DNA from: Paraburkholderia phytofirmans PsJN | Lineage (GTDB): Bacteria; Pseudomonadota; Gammaproteobacteria; Burkholderiales; Burkholderiaceae | Assembly: GCF_000020125.1 (NCBI RefSeq) | Contig: NC_010676.1 | Location: forward strand, 2,046,001 to 2,110,000 | Length of the DNA: 64,000 bases | Reading direction: 5' to 3' | Shown: in pieces, positions 36,289-44,454 of the stretch | How the letters are laid out: each line of letters starts with the position of its first letter | How positions within the stretch are numbered: position 1 is the stretch's first letter | Made by a program: the position numbers and the translations under genes | The notes under the pieces: model-generated | Seen by the model: the letters and a program-made list of their open reading frames with translations, nothing else | What the model was told of the DNA's origin: nothing | Database searches by the model: none

Positions 36289-36479
36289 TGAGTCGTGGTC
36301 GCAAGTTTCGACGCGATTCTGCTTCGTAAACGAAGAGCCAACCACAGTTTGATTGAAGCGAGCGCGGCGCCGGCGGCAAGTCGCGCTCCGCTCATCTGGC
36401 GCCACGTCCTCGCCGGCAAGTCCACAAGGTAGCCGACCAGAACGGACACGATCCGATAAAAGGAAAATGGAGAGCTTCA

Positions 36480-36896
36480 ATGAGCATCGAAGAGAATATT
36501 CAGATCGTAAAGGATTTCTTTGCAGCGATAGGCAGCGGCGACAAGCAAGGCGTGCTGGCGCTGGTTGCCGAAGATATTGAGTGGATCATTCCGGGCGAAG
36601 ACTGGCCGCTGGCCGGCACGCACCGCGGGCACGCGGGATTGGCGAAAGTGCTGCAGAAAGCCTCCGACGAGGTGGAAATGACATACCCAGAGCCCCCCGA
36701 ATTCGTGGCGCAGGGAGATCGGGTTCTGGTCGTCGGCGTCGCTAATGGGAAAATCAAAGCCACGAACAGGACGTTCAAGGACGACTGGGTATTCGCCATT
36801 ACCGTTCGAAATGGCAAACTGACGAATATCCGCGAATATATCGACACGCAAGCACTGGCTCGAGCCTCGGGGAGGGACGCGAGCCCCTACCCCTGA
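36480..36896 (+). CDS. SnoaL-like / nuclear transport factor 2-fold protein
   Basis: 138 residues with the cone-shaped NTF2-like layout: N-terminal helix IQIVKDFFAAIGSGD, then ALVAEDIEWIIPG, GLAKVLQ, and the C-terminal sheet DWVFAITVRNGKLTNIREYIDT. Such proteins act as small isomerases, dehydratases or ligand binders. It follows the reductase by 191 bases and is likely part of the LysR-controlled cluster. Codon use is a little more AT-rich than the core genes nearby. Confidence 0.85.
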   Translation: MSIEENIQIVKDFFAAIGSGDKQGVLALVAEDIEWIIPGEDWPLAGTHRGHAGLAKVLQKASDEVEMTYPEPPEFVAQGDRVLVVGVANGKIKATNRTFKDDWVFAITVRNGKLTNIREYIDTQALARASGRDASPYP

Positions 36897-36911
36897 AACT
36901 ATCCAGATGGA

Positions 36912-38039
36912 CTAAACAATACTGCCCACCGCCTTCGCGAGCCTCGCCACCGCGCCCTCAACGTCATGCAGTTTGTCGAGGCCAAATAAGCCAATCCGGA
37001 AGGTCTTGAAATCCTCAGGCTCGTCGCATTGAAGCGGAACGCCAGCCGCGACCTGCAACCCGGCATCGGCGAACTTCTTGCCGGATCGAATCCCGTCATC
37101 GTCCGTGTAGCTGACGACGACGCCCGGAGCCTCGAAACCTTGAGCCGCCACGCTTCTGAAACCCTTGTCCGCAAGAAGTGAGCGAACGCGCTTGCCGAGT
37201 TCAAGTTGCTCCGCTCTCACTTTATCGAAACCGTATGCCTCGGTCTCCTTCATGACGTCACGCAATGTAGCGAGACCGTCCGTGGGCATCGTTGCGTGGT
37301 ACGCGAACCCGCCGTTCTCGTACGCTTCCATGATCTGCAGCCATTTGCGAAGATCGCAGGCGAAGCTGGTGCTCGTGGTCGCGTCGATTCGTTCGCGGGC
37401 AAGCGGGCTCAGCATGACCAGCCCGCAGCACGGTGACGCGCTCCATCCCTTTTGCGGCGCGCTGATCAGCACGTCGACGCCGCTCGCCTGCATGTCGACC
37501 CAGACCGTGCCGGAGGCAATGCAATCCAGTACGAACATGCCGCCGACGGCATGCACCGCGTCGGCCACCGCGCGTAGATAAGCGTCCGGCAGCATGATCC
37601 CGGATGCGGTTTCGACATGCGGCGCAAACACCAGATCCGGCTTGTTTTCCCTGATCGCGGCCACCACCTCTTCGATCGGCGGCGGCGCATACGCAGCCTG
37701 TCTCCCTTGTTCGACCGGGCGCGCCTTCAGCACGATCGATTCAGACGGAATGCCGCCCATGTCGAAAATCTGCGACCAGCGAAAGCTGAACCAGCCATTG
37801 CGGATGACCAGACACTTCCTGTTCGTCGCGAACTGCCGGGCCACGGCTTCCATGCCGAAAGTCCCGCTGCCCGGGACGACCACGGCCGACTTCGCGTTGT
37901 AGACCTTCTTCAGAGAACCTGAAATATCGCGCATGACGCCCTGGAAGAGCTGCGACATATGATTGATGGATCGGTCGGTGTAAACGACTGAATATTCGAG
38001 GAGTCCCTCGCGGTCGACATCGGGAAGTAAGCCTGGCAC
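36912..38039 (-). CDS. Class V pyridoxal-phosphate aminotransferase
   Basis: 375 residues from a GTG at 38039 with GGAG eight bases upstream, giving an N-terminus that fits the family; the open frame extends 41 codons further with unlikely sequence. PLP features: Lys197 in APQKGWS (Schiff base), Asp172 in LDCIAS, and the GSGTFGMEAVARQF loop. Closest in feel to alanine-glyoxylate/serine-pyruvate or 2-aminoethylphosphonate-type transaminases; substrate not readable. Convergent with SnoaL, divergent from the Y-family polymerase with which it shares the intergenic region. Confidence 0.87.
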   Translation of the reverse strand: MPGLLPDVDREGLLEYSVVYTDRSINHMSQLFQGVMRDISGSLKKVYNAKSAVVVPGSGTFGMEAVARQFATNRKCLVIRNGWFSFRWSQIFDMGGIPSESIVLKARPVEQGRQAAYAPPPIEEVVAAIRENKPDLVFAPHVETASGIMLPDAYLRAVADAVHAVGGMFVLDCIASGTVWVDMQASGVDVLISAPQKGWSASPCCGLVMLSPLARERIDATTSTSFACDLRKWLQIMEAYENGGFAYHATMPTDGLATLRDVMKETEAYGFDKVRAEQLELGKRVRSLLADKGFRSVAAQGFEAPGVVVSYTDDDGIRSGKKFADAGLQVAAGVPLQCDEPEDFKTFRIGLFGLDKLHDVEGAVARLAKAVGSIV

Positions 38040-38165
38040 GTTTGTCTCCGGTTTTAGACGAGTATAAGGATCGAAAACAGATTCTAACGAAAGCAACCTG
38101 TGGCCGAGGTAAAAAGCATTTTGCATTCGGATCGCAGCGCAAACCCGTTTCCGAGGGTCCACGAC

Positions 38166-38194
38166 CTGACAAAAACACTGTATGAATGTACAGT
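38166..38194 (+). promoter_or_regulatory. Predicted sigma-70 promoter of the Y-family polymerase gene
   Basis: CTGACA (38166-38171, five of six to TTGACA) and TACAGT (38189-38194, four of six to TATAAT) are separated by exactly 17 bases. The LexA box covers the spacer end and most of the -10, the expected arrangement for a LexA-repressed promoter. Leader of about 85 bases to the ATG. Confidence 0.6.
38178..38193 (+). promoter_or_regulatory. LexA (SOS) box CTGT-N8-ACAG
   Basis: CTGTATGAATGTACAG matches the proteobacterial LexA consensus CTGT-AT-rich N8-ACAG with both half-sites perfect. It lies about 92 bases before the ATG at 38285 of the polymerase and overlaps the predicted -10. It rules out an in-frame ATG at 38186 as the start, since that codon is inside the operator. 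Confidence 0.85.
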
Positions 38195-38284
38195 CTAGCT
38201 ATTTGCGCGGTAGAACGCGACTTCTCGCTATATCGACGTTCATCACTCCGGGCTTCGATAAGCGCTATTTTTGAGTATCAAGGC

Positions 38285-39430
38285 ATGCCAGATGACAGGC
38301 GCATAGCCCACATCGACATGGACGCATTCTTTGCGTCCTGTGAACTTTCGCAGTATCCAGAACTGCGGGGCCAAGCTATGGTGGTTGCCGGCCGGCGTTC
38401 GGACGCGCCCCGAGTCAACGCGGACGGTACGCGTGAATTCGCGCGGTTACGCGACTATGCGGGCAGAGGCGTCCTGACGACCGCAACCTACGAAGCACGG
38501 GCCTTTGGCGTTCATTCCGGCATGCCCACGATGCAGGCGGCCCGGCTGGCGCCGGATGCCATTCTGCTTCCGGTGAACTTCGATCTCTATCGAACGTACT
38601 CGCGCCTGTTCAAAGACGCAATCCGCTCCGTCAGTCCGACAATCGAGGACGTGGGAATCGACGAGGTCTACGCCGACCTGTCGCTCCTGAATGACGAATC
38701 GGAGCAAATCGCACGGAAGCTGAAATCGGCCGTCTTCGAGGCCACCAATCTCACCTGTTCGGTTGGCATCGCACCCAATAAGCTGCTGGCAAAACTGTGT
38801 TCGGACATACAAAAGCCAGACGGAATCACGATTTTGCGGCTTGAAGATTTACAAGCCAGGATCTGGCCGATGGCGGCCAAAAAAATCAACGGTATTGGGC
38901 CGAAGGCCAACGCCAAACTGACGTCCCTTGGCATAACGACCATCGGTGAAATTGCCGCATGCAGCGAGCAGTGGCTGATTGAACAGTTCGGACGCAGCTA
39001 CGGGGCATGGCTTCACAGAGTTTCCCATGGGCTCGATGACAGGCCCGTGGTGACTCACAGCGAGCCCGTTTCGATGAGCCGGGAGACCACCTTCGAGCAA
39101 GACCTGCACGCCGTGCGACACAGGCAGGAACTCGGTACCGCCTTCACCCGTTTGTGCGAACAGGTGGCGCTGGATTTGCAGCGTAAAGGCTATCTCGCGC
39201 GCAGGATCGGGATCAAGCTCCGCTTCAACGACTTTCAGACGGTAACGCGTGACGTCACGCTCCCGGAGCCCGTTGCGGACGCCAAGGCGTTGCGTCATGC
39301 GGCCACCCAATGTCTGAAACGGGTCGACCTGGTTAAATCCATCAGGCTGCTGGGCGTCAAGGCGGGTGGCCTTCAACGTCCGGGAGCGACTGAGAGCGAC
39401 GCGCCGGCTCAGTTCACGCTGGACTTTTAG
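38285..39430 (+). CDS. Y-family DNA polymerase (DinB/Pol IV type)
   Basis: 381 residues. Translesion polymerase: catalytic Asp11 in HIDMDAFFA, and Asp126-Glu127 in GIDEVYADL; HhH region in KKINGIGPKANAKL; little-finger domain to about 370. Compared with E. coli DinB there is an insert of about 20 residues at 38-61 (RRSDAPRVNADGTREFARL), before GVLTTATYEARAFGV. The extreme C-terminus QFTLDF resembles a beta-clamp-binding hexapeptide. SOS-regulated by the LexA box upstream. The start at 38285 was chosen as the first Met before the conserved N-terminus; its Shine-Dalgarno is weak (AAGG). Confidence 0.93.
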   Translation: MPDDRRIAHIDMDAFFASCELSQYPELRGQAMVVAGRRSDAPRVNADGTREFARLRDYAGRGVLTTATYEARAFGVHSGMPTMQAARLAPDAILLPVNFDLYRTYSRLFKDAIRSVSPTIEDVGIDEVYADLSLLNDESEQIARKLKSAVFEATNLTCSVGIAPNKLLAKLCSDIQKPDGITILRLEDLQARIWPMAAKKINGIGPKANAKLTSLGITTIGEIAACSEQWLIEQFGRSYGAWLHRVSHGLDDRPVVTHSEPVSMSRETTFEQDLHAVRHRQELGTAFTRLCEQVALDLQRKGYLARRIGIKLRFNDFQTVTRDVTLPEPVADAKALRHAATQCLKRVDLVKSIRLLGVKAGGLQRPGATESDAPAQFTLDF

Positions 39431-39462
39431 TGCACGTGCCGGCTGCTGCGGCGTCTGCCGGT

Positions 39463-40920
39463 TCAGGCCGACTTGCTCTTCGCCAGCGACGAATAACCGC
39501 TTCCGTCAGCAGCCGCACTCGGGTTCGAGCGCGCCGCCGGCACGCCGGCTTCCATCGGCGAAAGCGCCGCGACCGAAAACACAAAGGTGTTGATGCCGTG
39601 CGCGCTTTGCGCCGACACGCTGCCGCGATGCATCTCCGCGATCGCCTTCACGATCGCAAGACCCAGGCCGTGGTTTTCGCGGCTATTCGTGCGCGAGACT
39701 TCCGCGCGATAGAACCGGTCGAACAGATGTTCGAGCACATCCGGCGAGATCGGCTCACCCGGATTGGCCACCGCGACGCGTACCTGATCCTCGTCGCTCA
39801 CGATCGTCACGCTGATCTCGGCGTCGGGCTCGCAATGCTGGATAGCGTTCATCAGCAGATTCGTGCAGGCGCGGCCGAACAGCGAACGGTTCACGCGCGC
39901 CATGGCGTCGCCGCGCAATTGCGCACGCACCCGCGCTTCTTCGAGCGGTATCTCTAGAAACTCCAGCGTATGCGCGACTTCCGCTGCCAGCGAAACGTCG
40001 ACGAGGCCCGTCGCGCGTTCGCCCTGATCGGCGCGCGCGAGGAACAGCATGTCGTTGATGATCGCCCGCATGCGCTCGTATTCTTCGAGATTCGATTGCA
40101 ACGTATGGCGCAGATCGTCGACCGAGCGATTGCGTGTCAACGCCACCTCTGTCTGGCCGATGAGAATAGTCACCGGCGTGCGCAGTTCGTGGGCGACGTC
40201 CGCATTGAACGATTCGAGGCGGCCATACGCGCCGTCGAGGCGCTCCAATGCACCATTGAAGGAGTTGGCCAGATCGTTCAGCTCGAGCGGCAGCGAGGCC
40301 GTATTCAGACGCTGCGAGCGGTTATTCGGACTCACGGCGGAAGCGTCGCGCGTGAGGCGCGTGAGCGGCGCGAGGCCGAGCCGCGTGACCGAATAGCTGA
40401 GCAACAGCACCGCAAGACTGCCGAGCGCCGACAACGCGGCCAGCGCCAGGCCGAACACGCGCATGGTGCGCACATTGGGCGAATAGCTCACGGCCACTTG
40501 CAATTGCACCGCCGGACGCGCGCCGTAAGCCGGGAGCGTCGCCGTGGAGGTCAGCATGTCCTGGCCGCCGCCGGACGGCATCACGCGCGAATAACCGCCC
40601 GCCCAGTTCGTGACCACCGAGCCGCCGACCGGTGTGCCGTAATGGAAATACGGATCGGCGCTCGACACCGCATACACCGTGCTGCCGTCGTGCGGTGTCA
40701 TGTCGGTGAGCTTTTCGCGCGCCATGCGCCACTTCTCCGGCGTCACGGCGTGATACACGATGATGCGGGCGATCTGCGTGCGATCGTCCAGCGACTCGCG
40801 CAGATGGTGTTCGAGCTGCGTGCGCAGCACCAGAAAGAGCCCCGTGCCGACCAGCGTGAACACGAACAGCGCGACGAGCGCGAACATCAATGCGAGGCGC
40901 CGGGCAATCGAGCGATTCAT
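39463..40920 (-). CDS. CusS/IrlS-type sensor histidine kinase of RND operon 2
   Basis: 485 residues. N-terminal membrane segment about 8-30, periplasmic loop to about 155, second segment about 160-182, HAMP, H-box DVAHELRTPVTIL, HATPase motifs (LLMNAIQHCE, NHGLGLAIV). The family (heavy-metal sensor kinases) partners CusR-like regulators. Overlaps the regulator by four bases and closes the operon. Heavy metals are the classical ligand, but this pump is not clearly a metal-type RND, so the signal is open. Confidence 0.9.
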   Translation of the reverse strand: MNRSIARRLALMFALVALFVFTLVGTGLFLVLRTQLEHHLRESLDDRTQIARIIVYHAVTPEKWRMAREKLTDMTPHDGSTVYAVSSADPYFHYGTPVGGSVVTNWAGGYSRVMPSGGGQDMLTSTATLPAYGARPAVQLQVAVSYSPNVRTMRVFGLALAALSALGSLAVLLLSYSVTRLGLAPLTRLTRDASAVSPNNRSQRLNTASLPLELNDLANSFNGALERLDGAYGRLESFNADVAHELRTPVTILIGQTEVALTRNRSVDDLRHTLQSNLEEYERMRAIINDMLFLARADQGERATGLVDVSLAAEVAHTLEFLEIPLEEARVRAQLRGDAMARVNRSLFGRACTNLLMNAIQHCEPDAEISVTIVSDEDQVRVAVANPGEPISPDVLEHLFDRFYRAEVSRTNSRENHGLGLAIVKAIAEMHRGSVSAQSAHGINTFVFSVAALSPMEAGVPAARSNPSAAADGSGYSSLAKSKSA

Positions 40921-41603
40921 GACTGCTCCGCCTCTTCGCGCACTTCGAGCACATACCCCATGCCGCGCACGGTATGCAGCAGTTTCGAGGGGAACGGGCC
41001 GTCGAGCTTGGCGCGCAGTCGTTTGATCGCGGTCTCGACCACGTTGGTATGGCTGTCGAAGTTGACGTCCCAGACGAGTTCGGTGATCGCGGTCTTCGAC
41101 AGAATGTCGCCTTGCCGGCGCGCCAACACGCTGAGCAGCTGGAATTCTTTGGCGGTGAGATCGAGGCGCACGCCGTCGCGGGTCGCGCGCCGCCCGATCA
41201 GATCGACGAACAGATCGCCGACGGAAATCAGCGTCGACTCCTGCGAGCGCGTGCGGCGCGCCAACGCATGCAAGCGCTCGACCAGTTCGAGAAACGAAAA
41301 GGGTTTGGTTAGGTAGTCGTCCGCGCCTTCGCGCAGGCCGCGGACGCGATCGTTCACGTGGTCGCGCGCGGTGAGCATGATGACCGGCGTGGACTTACGC
41401 ATGCGCAGCGCCTTGAGCACGCTGAAGCCGTCGCGCTTGGGTAGCATCACGTCGAGGACGATCACGTCGTAATCGAATTCGGTGGCCAGATGCATGCCCT
41501 CCTCGCCGTCGAGCGCGACGTCGACGACCCACCCCTGCTCTGTCAAACCGGAGCGCAGGTAGTCCACCACCTTGTGCTCGTCTTCAACAATCAGCAATTT
41601 CAT
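40917..41603 (-). CDS. CusR/IrlR-type response regulator of RND operon 2
   Basis: 228 residues. Receiver with Asp51 (VIVLDVMLPKRDG) and Lys in YLTKPF; winged HTH ending LLHTVRGMGYVLEVRE. It is in an operon with efflux genes upstream and a kinase downstream (four-base overlap). 99 bases separate it from the outer-membrane factor, enough for an internal promoter though none is clear. Confidence 0.93.
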   Translation of the reverse strand: MKLLIVEDEHKVVDYLRSGLTEQGWVVDVALDGEEGMHLATEFDYDVIVLDVMLPKRDGFSVLKALRMRKSTPVIMLTARDHVNDRVRGLREGADDYLTKPFSFLELVERLHALARRTRSQESTLISVGDLFVDLIGRRATRDGVRLDLTAKEFQLLSVLARRQGDILSKTAITELVWDVNFDSHTNVVETAIKRLRAKLDGPFPSKLLHTVRGMGYVLEVREEAEQS

Positions 41604-41702
41604 GCGCGTCCCCTTGTGTGTGCATTATACGAAAGGCCTTGCAATCGTCTTGCGCACCGCCGCGTGCTCCTGCTGCCCCCTGCTGCTTCATGATCTGCCA
41701 GC

Positions 41703-43199
41703 TCACCGCGCGGGAGCCATCGCCTCCTTCGTATCGTTGGGCTGCGCGCCCGCAGGCGTGTTCGACATGTCCGCACCGACGTCCCAGCCGCCGCCGAGCG
41801 CCTTCACGAGCGAGACCGACAGCGTCATCTGCTGGCCGTGAATCTGCACGTCCTGGCGCTCGCTGGTGAGCAGCGACTGCTGCGCGGTGATCACGTCGAG
41901 GTAAGCGACGAGGCCGCCCGAGTAGCGGTCGTTGGCGAGCGCCAGCAGATGCCGCGCATCCGTGACGGCCTCGCTCGACTGCTTCGCCGCGCCGTCCAGC
42001 ACGGAGAGTCCGGTGATCCCGTCCTGCACCTGCTGAAACGCGGTGAGCACGGTCTGGCGATAGTTCGCCTCGGTGGCCTTGTAGCCTTCGCTTGCAAACT
42101 TCACGTTGGCCGCGCGGCGGCCGCCGTCGAACAACACCTGACCGACTGCCGCGCCGAGCGTCCACATCAGCGTCGGCGCGCTCAGCAGACTGGCGAACTG
42201 CGTGCTTTCCCAGCCGATGCTCGGCGCCAGCGTGAGACTTGGAAAAAACGCCGCCTTGGCGACGCCGATCTGCGCATTCGCCGCGGCCATCGCGCGCTCC
42301 GCCGAAGCGACATCCGGCCGCCGTTGCAACACGTCGCTGGGCACGCCGAGCGCAATCGCCGGAACCTGCACCGCAAGCACCTTGGGCTCGATCGAAAACT
42401 GCGGCGCGGGCACACCGACCAAAGCGGCGATCGCATGTTCGAACTGCGCGCGCTGATTCAGCAGCAGTTGCGCCTGCACGCGCGTCGAGTCGAGCAGCGA
42501 CTTCTGCTGCAGCACATCGAGGCCGGACACCGAGCCGAGATCGTGTTCCGTGGTGACGTAGTCGAGCGCTTTCTGCTGCAGTTTGACCGACTGATTCAGC
42601 ACGTCGATCTCGGCGTCGAGTTCACGCAGCGAGAAATAGTCGCTGGCGAGATCGGTGGTGAGCACAAGCCGCGCGTTGGCAAGATCGTCCGCCGATTGCT
42701 GCGCGGAAGCCGCCGCGCCCTCCACCTCGCGACGTATCCGGCCGAATAGATCGGTGTCGTAGCTGATGGTGGGGCCGAGTTGCACATTGTTTTGCACCGT
42801 CGACGTCGTAGGCGTGCCGTAGTTCGTCCGCGGACGGTTCTGCGAAATCCGGAAGCGCGATCCCTGCGCCGCGAGATCGACTTCGGGAATCTGCTGCGCG
42901 CGGTCGTTTGCGAGCGTCGCCCGCGCCTGCTCGTAGTGCGCGCTGGCCGCTACCAGCGTCTGATTCTGCGCGAGCGCCTGCGTTTCCAGCGTGGCGAGCG
43001 TCGGATCGCTGAAAGCGTTCCACCAGTCCGGCGAAATCGGCGCATGCGACGGCACGGCCACGCGCCAGTACGAATCGGTTTGCCAGGTGGGCGGCACCTC
43101 GGCCTGCGGCCTTTCGTAATTCGGCCCGACCGTGCACGCGGCGAGCAGCGCCGCGCTTGCGAGCGTCGTCAACGCACGGCATGCGGCCACGCGCTTCAC
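41703..43199 (-). CDS. RND outer-membrane factor 2 (NodT-type lipoprotein)
   Basis: 498 residues. Lipobox LLAAC near residue 22, then TVGPNYERPQAE and two outer-membrane efflux repeats with coiled coils (VKLQQKALDYVTTEHDLGS; ALANDRYSGGLVAYLDVITAQQ). Exit channel for the pump encoded upstream. Its start overlaps the adaptor stop by four bases. Only loosely similar to the copy at 20861, so the two pumps have separate channels. Confidence 0.93.
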   Translation of the reverse strand: MKRVAACRALTTLASAALLAACTVGPNYERPQAEVPPTWQTDSYWRVAVPSHAPISPDWWNAFSDPTLATLETQALAQNQTLVAASAHYEQARATLANDRAQQIPEVDLAAQGSRFRISQNRPRTNYGTPTTSTVQNNVQLGPTISYDTDLFGRIRREVEGAAASAQQSADDLANARLVLTTDLASDYFSLRELDAEIDVLNQSVKLQQKALDYVTTEHDLGSVSGLDVLQQKSLLDSTRVQAQLLLNQRAQFEHAIAALVGVPAPQFSIEPKVLAVQVPAIALGVPSDVLQRRPDVASAERAMAAANAQIGVAKAAFFPSLTLAPSIGWESTQFASLLSAPTLMWTLGAAVGQVLFDGGRRAANVKFASEGYKATEANYRQTVLTAFQQVQDGITGLSVLDGAAKQSSEAVTDARHLLALANDRYSGGLVAYLDVITAQQSLLTSERQDVQIHGQQMTLSVSLVKALGGGWDVGADMSNTPAGAQPNDTKEAMAPAR

Positions 43200-44419
43200 G
43201 GCGCCCCCTTGCCGTTGGCCTGCGGCTGCTGGATCTGCACGTGATCGCCGTCTGCGATCGAATCGCTCGGGTTGATGATGATCTTGTCGTTCGGCTCGAT
43301 GCCGCTTTCGATTTCAAGCGACTGGCCGAGGTCCTGCGCGATCACGATCTTGTGCAACTGCACGTTGCCCCGCGCATCGACCACCGCGACGCGCGGGCCT
43401 TCGGCGCGAAACAGCAGTGCGTTGCCCGGCACCGTCAATTGCGCGTGTGCCGCGGCCGGCACCGCGACCTGGACGTACGCCCCTGGTCGCAGTTTGTCGT
43501 CAGGATTCGGCAGTGTCACTTCGACCTGAAGCGAACGGGTCGGCACGTCGATCGCGCCGGAAATGTGCGTGATCGTGCCGTGGAATTGCTGGCCCGGCAG
43601 TTCGGCCTGCGTCACCACCACCTTCTGTCCCACCGACACGTTTTGCGCGTACGCCTGCGGCAATTGCACATAGACGCGCAACGGGTCCGACTGCGCGAGG
43701 GCGAACAGCGCGCGGCTGGTGCCGCTGCCCGCATCGATCAGGTCGCCGACATCCACGTTGCGTTGCGTGACCACGCCCGCGAACGGCGCGACGATGCGCT
43801 TGAACGATTCGAGCTGCTGCAGGCGCTTGACGTTGGCATCGGCGGCGGCGAGGTTGGCCACGTCCTGCGAGTAGGTGCTTTGCCGTTCGTCGAGTTCCTG
43901 CTGCGAAACCGCATCGCGCTGACGCAGTTGCTGCCAACGGTCCAGCGAGCTTTTCGCGAGGCCGAGGCTCGAACTGGTTTGCTGGCGCTGCGCCAAAGCC
44001 TGCGCGAGTTCCTGGTCGATCTCCGGCGTGTCGAGATCGGCGAGCAGCTGGCCCTGCTTCACGCGCGTGCCGATATCGGCGTACCAGTGCAGCAGATAAC
44101 CGGTGGAGCGCGCGTAGATCGGCGATTCGACGAAGCCGCGCAGCGTACCCGGCAGCAAGGTGTTGCCGCCGCCTTCGGTTTGAGTCGGACTCACCACGTT
44201 CACATACTGCGTGGCGTTCTGCTTCGTGGTCTGCGCCACCGAACGGTTCTGCATGATGTTGGCGATCACGGTGCGCAAGGCCCCGACGGCTAACAGCGCC
44301 AGCACGATCCACATGGCGATTTTGGCGCGTTTCCATTCCTGATGGCGCGGCGGCAAGGCGTGGCCGCCTTCCGTCTCTCGCGCGGGAATCGCTAGCGATG
44401 CATGGGTTTTTTCGGTCAT
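43196..44419 (-). CDS. RND periplasmic adaptor 2 (membrane fusion protein)
   Basis: 407 residues. Unlike adaptor 1 it has no lipobox; a single membrane anchor (about 35-52, IAMWIVLALLAVGALRTVI) follows a charged cytoplasmic start. Then lipoyl halves (VKQGQLLADLDTPEI; IVAPFAGVVTQRNVDVGDLI), an alpha-hairpin about 120-190, and a beta-barrel. C-terminal Q-rich tail. Lies 35 bases after the pump gene. Confidence 0.92.
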   Translation of the reverse strand: MTEKTHASLAIPARETEGGHALPPRHQEWKRAKIAMWIVLALLAVGALRTVIANIMQNRSVAQTTKQNATQYVNVVSPTQTEGGGNTLLPGTLRGFVESPIYARSTGYLLHWYADIGTRVKQGQLLADLDTPEIDQELAQALAQRQQTSSSLGLAKSSLDRWQQLRQRDAVSQQELDERQSTYSQDVANLAAADANVKRLQQLESFKRIVAPFAGVVTQRNVDVGDLIDAGSGTSRALFALAQSDPLRVYVQLPQAYAQNVSVGQKVVVTQAELPGQQFHGTITHISGAIDVPTRSLQVEVTLPNPDDKLRPGAYVQVAVPAAAHAQLTVPGNALLFRAEGPRVAVVDARGNVQLHKIVIAQDLGQSLEIESGIEPNDKIIINPSDSIADGDHVQIQQPQANGKGAP

Positions 44420-44454
44420 CTCAGTGAGCCATCTCGGTCAGCCGTCATTAATCT

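Noticed and set aside
38186..38284. Upstream start for the Y-family polymerase
   Set aside because: The ATG lies inside the LexA box and the added residues lack family similarity.
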